From JAITMY01 sp031549685 (lineage in GTDB: Bacteria > Bacteroidota > Bacteroidia > Bacteroidales > UBA932): a DNA stretch of 64,000 nt. Shown in pieces: positions 24,801-32,817 of the stretch. Made by a program: the position numbers and the translations under genes. Numbering within the stretch: position 1 is the stretch's first letter; every line of letters begins with the position of its first letter. Under the pieces are notes generated by a model. It was not told the origin of the DNA. It made no database searches and worked only from the letters and a program-made list of their open reading frames with translations. Location: contig JAVBPG010000012.1 of the NCBI GenBank assembly GCA_031549685.1, positions 1-64,000 of the forward strand, read 5' to 3'.

Positions 24801-26018
24801 ATGATCGTTTTAGTTTTAAACTGCGGAAGCTCTTCCATTAAGTATCAGGTTCTAAAAATGGAGAGCGCCGACCAGCACCTGCTGCTGGCCAAGGGCGCCG
24901 TGGAGCGCGTGGGCTTTACCGACGGCACCATTAAGCACAAGCCCGAGGAAAAGCCTGCCTACTCGGCCGTTAAGGATATTCCCGACCACACGGTGGGCAT
25001 TAACCTCATCCTCGAGGCCCTGGTGCACCCCGACCACGGTGTGGTGTCGAACATAAAGGAGATTAACGCCGTGGGGCACCGCGTGGTGCACGGCGGCGAG
25101 TACTTTGTGGAGAGCGCGCTGATTGACGCCAACGTGAAGTCGGCCATCGAAAAGTGCATTGAGCTGGCGCCGCTGCATAACCCGGCCAACCTGCGCGGCA
25201 TCCTGTCGATGGAGGCACTGCTGCCCGGCGTGCCGCAGGTGGCGGTATTCGATACCTCGTTCCACCAAACCATGCCGCCCAAAACCTACCTGTACGCCAT
25301 TCCTTACCGCTACTACGAAAAGTACCGCATTCGACGCTACGGGTTTCACGGTACCAGCCATCGCTACGTGGCGCAAAAGGCCTGCAAAATCCTCGGCCTG
25401 GACTTCAACAAAACCAACATTGTTACCTGCCACCTGGGCAACGGCGCCTCCATAACTGCCATTAAACAAGGCAAATCGGTAGATACCTCCATGGGCTTTA
25501 CGCCGGTCGATGGCCTGATTATGGGTACGCGCAGCGGCACCATCGACCCGGGTGTTCTTTTCTACATTGCTGATAAGGAGAATCTTAACCTAAAGGGGTT
25601 GAACGATCTTATCAACAAGCAGGGCGGCGTGTACGGCATTTCGGGGCAGAGCAGCGACATGCGCGACCTGGAGGAGGCGGCTAAGCGCGGCGACGAAAAA
25701 GCAGCGCTGGCGCGCGAAATGTTTGTGTACCGCGTGCGCAAATTCGTGGGCTCGCACGTGGCGGCCATGGGCAGCGTCGACCTCATTATTTTTACCGGAG
25801 GCGTGGGCGAGAACGATGACGATGTGCGCGCCGGCGTATGTAACTACCTGCAGTACTTGGGGGTAGAGTTTGACCCCGATGCCAACAAGGGCTTGCGCGG
25901 CAAAGACCAGCTGATTTCGAAGCCCGAATCGAAGGTAAAAATCATGACCATAACCACCAACGAGGAGCTGGTCATTGCGGTGGATACCATGAGCATAGTG
26001 GGAAAGCTGAAGGGGTAG
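24801..26018 (+). CDS. ackA: Acetate kinase
   Basis: The 405-residue protein has all acetate kinase hallmarks: 'VLNCGSSSIKYQ' at the start, 'VGHRVVHGGEYF', 'FDTSFHQTMP', 'YGFHGTSHRYV', 'CHLGNGASITAI', 'GLIMGTRSGTIDPG' and 'FTGGVGEND'. It makes ATP and acetate from acetyl phosphate in the cytoplasm. The usual partner pta is not adjacent; instead ptb and buk follow, so the three genes may form an acyl-phosphate fermentation cluster. Confidence 0.97.
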   Translation: MIVLVLNCGSSSIKYQVLKMESADQHLLLAKGAVERVGFTDGTIKHKPEEKPAYSAVKDIPDHTVGINLILEALVHPDHGVVSNIKEINAVGHRVVHGGEYFVESALIDANVKSAIEKCIELAPLHNPANLRGILSMEALLPGVPQVAVFDTSFHQTMPPKTYLYAIPYRYYEKYRIRRYGFHGTSHRYVAQKACKILGLDFNKTNIVTCHLGNGASITAIKQGKSVDTSMGFTPVDGLIMGTRSGTIDPGVLFYIADKENLNLKGLNDLINKQGGVYGISGQSSDMRDLEEAAKRGDEKAALAREMFVYRVRKFVGSHVAAMGSVDLIIFTGGVGENDDDVRAGVCNYLQYLGVEFDPDANKGLRGKDQLISKPESKVKIMTITTNEELVIAVDTMSIVGKLKG

Positions 26019-26079
26019 GGTAGTTTGCAGTAGGCAATAAGCAGTGACAGTTTGCAGTAGGCAATGAGGGTAGAGGTGG

Positions 26080-26107
26080 GTTGTCATGCTGAGCCTGTCG
26101 AAGTGGT
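26080..26107. repeat. Half copy of the GTCATGCTGAG intergenic repeat
   Basis: GTTGTCATGCTGAGCCTGTCG matches the arm of the palindromic element at 10809-10925. It lies between ackA and the 8-bp microsatellite. A GCAGTAGGCAATAAGCAGTG-type repeat precedes it (26030-26065) and resembles sequence at 5765-5795, 6810-6835 and 63901-63930. Confidence 0.6.
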
Positions 26108-26122
26108 GCGGCGTAGGGTTGC

Positions 26123-26210
26123 AATTCAACAATTCAACAATTCAACAATTCAACAATTCAACAATTCAACAATTCAACAATTCAACAATTCAACAATTCA
26201 ACAATTCAAC
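26123..26210 (+). repeat. Eleven tandem copies of the 8-bp unit AATTCAAC
   Basis: The 88 bases are eleven exact copies of AATTCAAC, ending 17 bases before the ptb start codon. The array is AT-rich and non-coding on the plus strand. Changes in copy number by slipped replication would alter the leader or the promoter-to-start distance of ptb. Confidence 0.95.
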
Positions 26211-26227
26211 AAATAACACATACAAAA

Positions 26228-27130
26228 ATGATTACAAAACTTGAACAGCTGGTAGAGAAAGTAAAAGCAAAAGGTAAAAAGAAGCTGGTGGCGGCTTTTG
26301 CCAACGATTCGCACACCATTGGCGCGGTGAGCATGGCCGTTGACCGCGGCCTGGTTGAGGGCATTCTGGTGGGCGACGAGGCCACCATCAAGGCCGTGTG
26401 CGCTGAGGAGAAAATTGATGTAAGTAAATTTCGTATTGTGCAGGAGGCCGACGAAACCAAGGCTGCGGCAAAGGCCGTGGAAATGGTGCGCAACGGCGAG
26501 GCCTCGGTGCTCATGAAAGGGCTGGTTAGCACCGATAAGTACATGCGCGCTATTTTGAATAAGGAAACCGGAATTCTGCCCGCCAAGGCTACGCTGAGCC
26601 ACGTATGCGTGCTGGAGGTACCTTCGTATCATAAGTTGCTTACGGTAAGTGATATTGCGGTTATTCCCGCGCCCGATTTGGGGCAAAAGGTAATCCTGAC
26701 CAACAACGTAATTACCATTTCGCGCATGCTGGATATCGACCAGCCGAAGGTGGCGCTGATAGCGGCCACGGAGCAAATGCTACCCGGCATGCCCGCCTGC
26801 ATTGAGGCGGCAGTGATTTCGAAGATGGCCGACCGTGGCCAAATCCGCAACGCTCTGGTTGACGGTCCTCTGGCGGTGGATGTGGCGCTCGACAAGGAGG
26901 CAGTTGAAATTAAAAAGCTCAAGAGCCCCGTGGCCGGCGATGCCGACTGCATGGTGTTCCCCAACATTGAGTCGGCCAACGCCTTTTTTAAGGCTGCTAC
27001 CAAGCTGGCCAAGGCCGAGCTGGCAGGCATTGTGGTGGGCGCCAAGGTGCCCTGCGTGCTTACCTCGCGCGGCGACACCACGCTTACCAAGCTGTACTCC
27101 ATTGCCTTGGGTGCATTAATGGCGAAGTAG
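26228..27130 (+). CDS. ptb: Phosphate butyryltransferase (phosphotransbutyrylase)
   Basis: The 300-residue product fits the Ptb branch of the phosphate acyltransferase family: 'AFANDSHTIGAVSMAVDRGLVEGILVG', 'GEASVLMKGLVSTDKYMRAIL', 'GILPAKATLSHVCVLEVPSY', 'ITISRMLDIDQPKVALIAAT' and 'LVDGPLAVDVALDKEAVEIK'. It converts butyryl-CoA (or branched acyl-CoA) and phosphate to acyl phosphate and CoA. The kinase gene buk follows 95 bases later, completing the ATP-yielding step. The length matches Ptb rather than the larger Pta. Confidence 0.93.
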   Translation: MITKLEQLVEKVKAKGKKKLVAAFANDSHTIGAVSMAVDRGLVEGILVGDEATIKAVCAEEKIDVSKFRIVQEADETKAAAKAVEMVRNGEASVLMKGLVSTDKYMRAILNKETGILPAKATLSHVCVLEVPSYHKLLTVSDIAVIPAPDLGQKVILTNNVITISRMLDIDQPKVALIAATEQMLPGMPACIEAAVISKMADRGQIRNALVDGPLAVDVALDKEAVEIKKLKSPVAGDADCMVFPNIESANAFFKAATKLAKAELAGIVVGAKVPCVLTSRGDTTLTKLYSIALGALMAK

Positions 27131-27142
27131 CCGTAGCTGAAA

Positions 27143-27224
27143 GTTTGTAAAGTTGAAAGTTCTTCACTTTATAAACTCATGTAGGTTAATCACTTTACAA
27201 ACATTATAAACTTTAAGAACTTCT
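27143..27224 (+). other. Interleaved inverted repeats in the ptb-buk gap
   Basis: GTTTGTAAAGT (27143-27153) is an exact reverse complement of ACTTTACAAAC (27192-27202). GAAAGTTCTTCACTTTATAA (27155-27174) pairs imperfectly with TTATAAACTTTAAGAACTTC (27205-27224). The arms are interleaved, so a pseudoknot or alternative hairpins are possible just before the buk start. Confidence 0.4.
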
Positions 27225-27225
27225 T

Positions 27226-28293
27226 ATGAAAATTCTTGCCATAAACCCCGGTTCTACATCAACCAAGATTGCCGTTTTTGAGGGCACCAAAAATGTACTT
27301 CAGGTAACGCTTCGCCACAACGAGGACGAGCTGAAACCCTTTAGCAGCGTGGCTGCGCAGTTCTCCTTCCGCAAGGAGGTTATTTTAGCCGAGCTGAAAA
27401 AAGAAAATATTGAGCTGAACGAAATAACCGTAGTGGTAGGCCGTGGCGGACTGGTAAAACCCATTGAGTCGGGCGTGTACGAAGTTAACGAGGCCATGAA
27501 GAAGGATTTGACCGAAGCCAAAGGCGGTGAGCACGCCAGCAACCTTGGCGCCCTCATTGCCGATGAAATTGCGCGCTCGCTTCCCTCGGCCAAGGCCTAC
27601 ATTGCCGACCCCGTGGTGGTGGACGAGCTGCAGGATGTGGCCCGGATTACAGGTTCGCCCATGTTTATTCGCCGATCGGCCTTTCACGCGCTCAACCAAA
27701 AAGCCATTGCCCGCGCGCATGCCCGCACGGTGGGCAAAGCCTATGAGGAGCTCAACCTTATTGTGGCGCATTTGGGCGGAGGAATTTCGGTGGGTGCGCA
27801 CCGTCAGGGTAAGGTGGTGGAGGTTAACGATGCCGTGGGTGGCGAAGGGCCAATGTCGCCCGAGCGCGCAGGCACCGTGCCCTGCTTTGACCTGATAGAT
27901 ATTTGCTACAGCGGGAAGTACAGCAAGGATGAGCTGAAAAAGCTGCTGGTGGGCAAGGGTGGCCTCATGGCGCACCTGGGCACCAACGAGGCGCACAAGG
28001 CGGTGGCTGCCGCCGAGGGCGGCGATGCCAAGTCGCTGCTTATCGTGAACGCTATGAGCTACCAGGTGGGTAAGAGCATTGGCGCCGCCGCCGCCGCCCT
28101 CTGCGGCAAGGTTGATGGCATTCTGGTAACCGGCGGCATTGCTTACAATCCTTTGGTAACAAACTATATAAAGGAAATGACGCAGTTCATCGCACCCGTA
28201 TTTATTTATCCGGGCGAGGATGAGATGGCCGCCTTGGCCGGCAACGTGCAGCAGGCCCTGGAGGGTAAGCTGCCTATGAAAAAGTATGAGTAG
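27226..28293 (+). CDS. buk: Butyrate kinase
   Basis: The 355-residue protein belongs to the acetate/butyrate kinase family, Buk branch: 'INPGSTSTKIAVFEG', 'VVGRGGLVKPIESGVYEVNE', 'HASNLGALIADEIA', 'RRSAFHALNQKAIARAHA', 'VAHLGGGISVGAHRQGKVVE' and 'EGPMSPERAGTVP'. It phosphorylates ADP from butyryl phosphate, giving butyrate (or isobutyrate/isovalerate from branched acyl phosphates). Together with ptb it implies acyl-CoA-based ATP production. No butyryl-CoA synthesis genes are in the window. Confidence 0.95.
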   Translation: MKILAINPGSTSTKIAVFEGTKNVLQVTLRHNEDELKPFSSVAAQFSFRKEVILAELKKENIELNEITVVVGRGGLVKPIESGVYEVNEAMKKDLTEAKGGEHASNLGALIADEIARSLPSAKAYIADPVVVDELQDVARITGSPMFIRRSAFHALNQKAIARAHARTVGKAYEELNLIVAHLGGGISVGAHRQGKVVEVNDAVGGEGPMSPERAGTVPCFDLIDICYSGKYSKDELKKLLVGKGGLMAHLGTNEAHKAVAAAEGGDAKSLLIVNAMSYQVGKSIGAAAAALCGKVDGILVTGGIAYNPLVTNYIKEMTQFIAPVFIYPGEDEMAALAGNVQQALEGKLPMKKYE

Positions 28294-28302
28294 CGTTAAA
28301 TA

Positions 28303-28334
28303 TTTGCATTGCGCACAATAAAAGTATAATTTTG
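28303..28334 (+). promoter_or_regulatory. Bacteroidota promoter upstream of the T9SS protein gene
   Basis: TTTG (28303-28306) and TAATTTTG (28327-28334, matches TAnnTTTG) are spaced by 20 bases. The start codon lies 29 bases downstream. Confidence 0.65.
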
Positions 28335-28362
28335 TAGACGTGTTTTTATAATCCATACTGTT

Positions 28363-29364
28363 ATGAAAAAAATTATAGCCCTTTCGTTTGGCTTAATGCT
28401 GGCGGCAGCAGCTGCCAGCGCTCAGCCATCCATTACCTACGCCAAGCATGCGCTGCAGGCCGGTGATGTGCACCAAACCCGTACTGTAACCCAGGTAAAT
28501 CCGGGTGCCAGCGGGCCTAATGTGGTGTGGGATTTTAGCGCATCGCCAATAGTGGGCGAGGTGTACGACGAGACCCTTTCGGCTGCCGGCGGCAGGATAG
28601 TGGCAACCAATAAAAACGGTGTTTCTTTTCAGTTTGATGTTACCCCTTACGGTAACGACTACTACGGTTACCAGGTGGGGCCTCATACCCTGGTATACGA
28701 GCAGCCGGTGCTGAAAACCAAGTACCCGTTTAGCTTCATGGATCAGCACTCGGGCAGCTTTACCGGATACATTACACAGGGAGCGCAGAAGTATGCGGTG
28801 GAGGGAACTTTTTCATCGGAGGTGGATGGCTACGGTACGCTGAAGCTGCCCGGTGGCGTTACGCTTAACAACGTTCTCCGCGTGAAAACCGTGGATGCGC
28901 AACAGCAGCAGTACGGTAGCGTAAACAGCTACACCGAGGTAAAGTACCTGTGGTACTCGCAGGATTTCCGCTACCCCGTATTCGTGTGCATTCAGTCTGT
29001 AAATGAGAGGAACGGCAGCAGGAGCGAGAGCAACACGGCGCACGTGAGCGTGGCCGCGCTGAATCCCCTTGCTCCCAAGAGCACTACGCCCGAGCCCGGC
29101 GTTACGGTGGGCGAGGTGGAGCACCGGATATTCCCTAACCCGGTGGAGACTTCAACCTCCATCAGCTACACCCTGCCCAAAGCAGCCAAGGTAAGCGTGG
29201 CGGTATATTCCTCATCCAACGTGTGCCTGCAAAAGCTGGTGCACGGCGTTCAGCAGGAGGCCGGCAGCTACGCCTACAGCTATGCGCCGCAGCTCCCCGG
29301 CATTTACTTCGTGCGCTTTGCCTTTGGCGATAAGGTGTACGTGGAGACAATAGTAAAAAAGTAG
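28363..29364 (+). CDS. Secreted protein of unknown function with T9SS sorting domain
   Basis: The 333-residue protein has a signal peptide ('LMLAAAAASAQ') and a ~230-residue N-terminal domain with beta-rich sequence ('GASGPNVVWDFSA', 'YVEQPVLKTKYPFSFMDQ'-like, 'VDGYGTLKLPGGVTLNNVLRV'). A T9SS type A tail ends it ('RIFPNPVETSTSISYTLPKA', 'QLPGIYFVRFAFGDK'). The 'WDFS' start and 'GTLKLPGG...NVLRVK' stretch recur in uncharacterised Bacteroidota exported proteins. I cannot assign a function. It has its own promoter and terminator, so it is monocistronic. Confidence 0.85.
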   Translation: MKKIIALSFGLMLAAAAASAQPSITYAKHALQAGDVHQTRTVTQVNPGASGPNVVWDFSASPIVGEVYDETLSAAGGRIVATNKNGVSFQFDVTPYGNDYYGYQVGPHTLVYEQPVLKTKYPFSFMDQHSGSFTGYITQGAQKYAVEGTFSSEVDGYGTLKLPGGVTLNNVLRVKTVDAQQQQYGSVNSYTEVKYLWYSQDFRYPVFVCIQSVNERNGSRSESNTAHVSVAALNPLAPKSTTPEPGVTVGEVEHRIFPNPVETSTSISYTLPKAAKVSVAVYSSSNVCLQKLVHGVQQEAGSYAYSYAPQLPGIYFVRFAFGDKVYVETIVKK

Positions 29365-29386
29365 CTTAAGTTTTCAAGTGCAAATT

Positions 29387-29422
29387 GTAAAGCAATCCCT
29401 ACCAAAAGTGGGATTGCTTTAC
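29387..29422 (+). terminator. Intrinsic terminator
   Basis: The perfect 13-bp arms GTAAAGCAATCCC (29387-29399) and GGGATTGCTTTAC (29410-29422) are followed by TTGTTTT. They lie between the T9SS protein gene and the UPF0316 gene. Confidence 0.85.
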
Positions 29423-29440
29423 TTGTTTTAAAAAAACAAA

Positions 29441-30031
29441 ATGTTTGATTTCTCTGCCGAATCGCCGGTCATAGCCTACGTACTTATTCCGCTACTCATA
29501 TTCTGCGCCCGCATTTGCGACGTTACGCTGGGCACGCTGCGCATTATTTTTGTTTCGAAGGGGCTAAAGAAAATAGCGCCGGTCGTCGGATTTTTCGAGA
29601 TATTTATTTGGATTGTGGTAATCAGCCAGATTATGCAGCACGCCAATAACATATTTTGCTACGTGGCGTACGCAGCCGGTTTTGCCACGGGCAACTTTGT
29701 GGGCATGCTGCTTGAGGAGCGCCTGGCCCTGGGCATATACATTGTGCGCGTTATCACGCCCAAAAACGGGGAGGGCTTGGTGGCAATGCTCAACCAAAAG
29801 GGCTACGGCGCAACGCTGATAGCCGGCAAGGGCAAGGTAGGTGCCGTTAGCCTGATTTACTCCATTGTGAACCGTAAAAATATTGAGAAGGTGGAGGAAA
29901 TCATTGCCGATTTTGACCCCAACGTTTTTTACGTGATAGAGGATGTGCGCGTGGCCAAGCGGGGCATCTTCCCCGGCAAGGGCGCCAACAGGGCCCTCGC
30001 CGATTTTGAGGAAAGGCAACAGGAGAGGTAG
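29441..30031 (+). CDS. UPF0316/DUF2179 membrane protein
   Basis: The 196-residue protein has three N-terminal membrane segments (from 'IAYVLIPLLIFCARICDVTLG' to 'IFCYVAYAAGFATGNFVGMLLEE') with the family pattern 'DVTLGTLRIIFVSKG', followed by a soluble DUF2179 domain ('GYGATLIAGKGKVGAVSLIYSIVNRK', 'IIADFDPNVFYVIEDVR'). The family's function is unknown. It lies 24 bases before a glycosyltransferase gene on the same strand. Confidence 0.88.
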   Translation: MFDFSAESPVIAYVLIPLLIFCARICDVTLGTLRIIFVSKGLKKIAPVVGFFEIFIWIVVISQIMQHANNIFCYVAYAAGFATGNFVGMLLEERLALGIYIVRVITPKNGEGLVAMLNQKGYGATLIAGKGKVGAVSLIYSIVNRKNIEKVEEIIADFDPNVFYVIEDVRVAKRGIFPGKGANRALADFEERQQER

Positions 30032-30054
30032 TCTTTGATTATAAATGTATAATT

Positions 30055-30822
30055 ATGAGGAAGTTGTTTGTGTTTTTGCCCTGCTATAACGAGCAGAAAG
30101 ATATTAAGGATTTAATAGAAGCATGGTTGCGCGAAAAACCGGTGCTCGTCAATGAGGGCTTTGAGCTACACCTGGTTCCTATTGATGATGGTAGCCGTGA
30201 CAATACGCGACAAATCATTGCCGGTTTGGCTAAAGAGCACAGTGAAATAACCTTTCTAATACACGAGGTTAACAAGGGCTTGGGCGGAGGTGTGGCAACC
30301 GGGCTGACCTACTTTAATGACCATGCTGCGGCGGGAGACTATGCGCTGATAATGGATGCCGATAATACCCATGAACCCAAGTACGCCAAGGAAATGCTTC
30401 GTGAAGCGATGGGTAAGAATTTGGACTGCGTTATCGCGTCGCGCTATCGAAAAAACTCCAGCGTAGTGGGTTTGGCAGGCGGTAGGGTATTGTTGAGTTT
30501 TGGGGCCAGGGTTTACTACACCTTGGTGTTGGGGGTAAAAAATGTTCGCGATTACACCTGCGGCTACAGGGTATATAGCTACGATATAGTACAGCGCGCT
30601 GTGGAGGTGTATGGCGATAAGCTGGTTGAGAACCGTGGCTTTACCTGCATGATGGAGGTGCTGTATAAGCTGTACTGCATCGGGGCTAAGTTTGGAGAGG
30701 TGCCGTTTGAGCTAAGGTATGACTATAAGCAGGGCGAAAGTAAGATGCGCGTGACTAAAACGATGGTGGAAAGCTTCAAAACGGCCGTTCGCTTACGTTT
30801 TAGTATAAAAAAGTCAGCCTAA
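30055..30822 (+). CDS. Family 2 glycosyltransferase (dolichol-phosphate-mannose-synthase-like)
   Basis: The 255-residue GT-A enzyme has 'FVFLPCYNEQKDI', 'LVPIDDGSRDNT', 'NKGLGGGVATGL', a DxD-type 'ALIMDADNTHEPKY' and 'CVIASRYRK', the layout of polyprenyl-phosphate sugar transferases. It has no C-terminal membrane helices, so it probably acts at the inner face of the membrane making a lipid-linked sugar donor. The GT39-like gene starts 12 bases later, and the pair could act together: one makes the lipid-linked sugar, the other uses it. Confidence 0.9.
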   Translation: MRKLFVFLPCYNEQKDIKDLIEAWLREKPVLVNEGFELHLVPIDDGSRDNTRQIIAGLAKEHSEITFLIHEVNKGLGGGVATGLTYFNDHAAAGDYALIMDADNTHEPKYAKEMLREAMGKNLDCVIASRYRKNSSVVGLAGGRVLLSFGARVYYTLVLGVKNVRDYTCGYRVYSYDIVQRAVEVYGDKLVENRGFTCMMEVLYKLYCIGAKFGEVPFELRYDYKQGESKMRVTKTMVESFKTAVRLRFSIKKSA

Positions 30823-30834
30823 ACTTTTTTGAAA

Positions 30835-32817
30835 ATGAAGAAGGTGCAGAAATTTTTGACCGCCAACGTTAACCTGATAACAGTAATCCTGCTATGCTGT
30901 TGTGTGGCTGGATTTTTTATCCGGGTTACCAACTTGAATTTTTTGACCCTTTGGGTTGATGAATTTGTGCACGTGAACAGGGCGCGTCATTTTCCTGCGC
31001 ACCCCCTGCTTACCAATGATAATAATGGGATTTTGTACACCATATTTATAATTCCACTATTTAAGCTGTTTGAGGTTAATGAATTTTGGGCGCGTTTTCC
31101 AAGCGTAGTCCTGGGTACGCTTTCCATTCCTCTCATTTACCTGTTTGGTAAAAAATACTTTAACAAGTATGTGGGGCTTTTTGCTGCCATCCTGTTGACC
31201 TTTTCGCAATACCATATATTTTGGTCGCGCATTGCCCGCAACTACGTTATCTTCTCCTTCTTCTTTTTGCTGCTGGCCTACTTTTTAGGGAAGTGCCTTA
31301 ACGTAAAGGACGATTTTAAGCCCTCGGGGCGCAGGCTATTTGACTACCTGCACTGTACTCCGCTCAGTATTGGCCTTGTGCTGCTGCTGCTCATCCTCTC
31401 CGTTTTATCGCACCAGCTGGCCCTTTTGGTGGTTTACGTTATAGGCTTCTACCACTTTGTAACCTTTCTCATCAGCCTCTTCGGAAAAAAACGCAACTTC
31501 TTGTCCGTCAACGCTATTATAGCGTACATTTTTACCATCTACGGATTGATTTTGTTTGTTCCTGCTTTTCAGGAGTTCGTAAGGGGATTTCTGGCCATGT
31601 TCCTGCCCTCGGGCATAGTGGAATGGGTAATTCCCAAGTTTGAGCGGATACTGCAGCTTACAAAAGAGAAACCGTTTGAAGTTTTTAATATTTACTGGGG
31701 CGTTGTAAAAACCGATTACTCTTCACTTTACCTTTTGGGCTTACTGGGAGCGGTGCTGGGGGTGCTAAGATTTAAGAACGCGGGCTGGTATAACCTCCTT
31801 CTTTTTGCGGTTCCTTTTTTGCTCATGAGCTTCCTTTTCCGTGAGCCGTCGCTGCCGCGCTACCTCATTTACGTGTATCCTTTTTACTTGTGCGCCATTG
31901 CGCTGGTGTTTTCCGAACTTGTATTTTGGTTCAACCGTTACGTGGAGCATAAGCAGGCGCGCAACGCGCTGCTGCTTATGCTGATAGTATCCATCGTTGC
32001 GTTCTCGCCGGCAAAGTCGTCTTGGGCAATGGTAACCCGTAAGGCGCACGGTCAGGTAGTGCCTAAAGAATTGTCGGTGTGGTATTTTCCCGATTGGAAG
32101 TTTGCGCTGAAGAAAATCGGCCCCATGCTCAAGGATGAGGACGTTGTGCTTTCTACAATGAGCCTGTATCCCAACTTTTACTTGAACCGCGATGTTGTAT
32201 TTTTCAGGCAGCGATACTACAACACAAAAAGCCACGCGTATGAAAATCTCCTGCCGGACACTACGACTTCAAACGCCTCGTCGGTTGAAGCGCTGGTAAG
32301 GCTATACAGCTCGTCGAAAAGCGGGTGGCTGCTGGCCGACTACTACTTTAACAACGTGATGACCGACCCTGCGGCGCGTGATTTTGTAATTCGCAACTCG
32401 GACCTTATGTACTCGCTCAGCAACGAGTATGTAAAAGTTTTTCACTGGGACCATTCGCAGCCCAGGCGCCACGTCAATACCATGGCGGAGCTGCTTACTC
32501 AAGCATTCCCCGCCACGTTTGAGTACTCAATAAATCTACCGGATTTGAGCGGTAAAACGGTGGAGATTATACTAGAGGCTGAGGGCATGCGCTACGATAA
32601 TGAGCTGCTGGTGGTGTTTAACAATAGGGCCATGGGTGTCCCGCTTAAGTCCTCCCGAAACCAGGGAGGCGGCCGGCAAACTTTTGTGTTCGCGCTTCCG
32701 GCCAACTTAGTAAAGGTAGGTGAGAACAAGGTGCACTTTGCCTACAATACAAACGAGTATCGCTACAATAAGAATGCTAAGGTGGCGGTATATAGCTTAA
32801 ACATGCAGTGGCGCTAA
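30835..32817 (+). CDS. Multi-pass ArnT/PMT-like glycosyltransferase (GT39/GT83-type)
   Basis: The ~660-residue protein has about ten membrane segments. An acidic first-loop motif after the first helix ('FLTLWVDEFVHVNRARHF') is typical of GT-C lipid-sugar-dependent transferases, followed by 'FWARFPSVVLGTLSIPLIYLFGKKYF' and 'SRIARNYVIFSFFFLLLAY'. The last ~220 residues form a soluble, probably periplasmic, domain. I chose ATG 30835 over TTG 30829. It likely transfers a sugar from the polyprenyl donor made by the preceding GT2 to a cell-envelope acceptor that I cannot name. Confidence 0.85.
   Translation: MKKVQKFLTANVNLITVILLCCCVAGFFIRVTNLNFLTLWVDEFVHVNRARHFPAHPLLTNDNNGILYTIFIIPLFKLFEVNEFWARFPSVVLGTLSIPLIYLFGKKYFNKYVGLFAAILLTFSQYHIFWSRIARNYVIFSFFFLLLAYFLGKCLNVKDDFKPSGRRLFDYLHCTPLSIGLVLLLLILSVLSHQLALLVVYVIGFYHFVTFLISLFGKKRNFLSVNAIIAYIFTIYGLILFVPAFQEFVRGFLAMFLPSGIVEWVIPKFERILQLTKEKPFEVFNIYWGVVKTDYSSLYLLGLLGAVLGVLRFKNAGWYNLLLFAVPFLLMSFLFREPSLPRYLIYVYPFYLCAIALVFSELVFWFNRYVEHKQARNALLLMLIVSIVAFSPAKSSWAMVTRKAHGQVVPKELSVWYFPDWKFALKKIGPMLKDEDVVLSTMSLYPNFYLNRDVVFFRQRYYNTKSHAYENLLPDTTTSNASSVEALVRLYSSSKSGWLLADYYFNNVMTDPAARDFVIRNSDLMYSLSNEYVKVFHWDHSQPRRHVNTMAELLTQAFPATFEYSINLPDLSGKTVEIILEAEGMRYDNELLVVFNNRAMGVPLKSSRNQGGGRQTFVFALPANLVKVGENKVHFAYNTNEYRYNKNAKVAVYSLNMQWR

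Noticed and set aside
26123..26210. CRISPR-like array
   Set aside because: Units are 8 bp, contiguous and without spacers, so it is a microsatellite.
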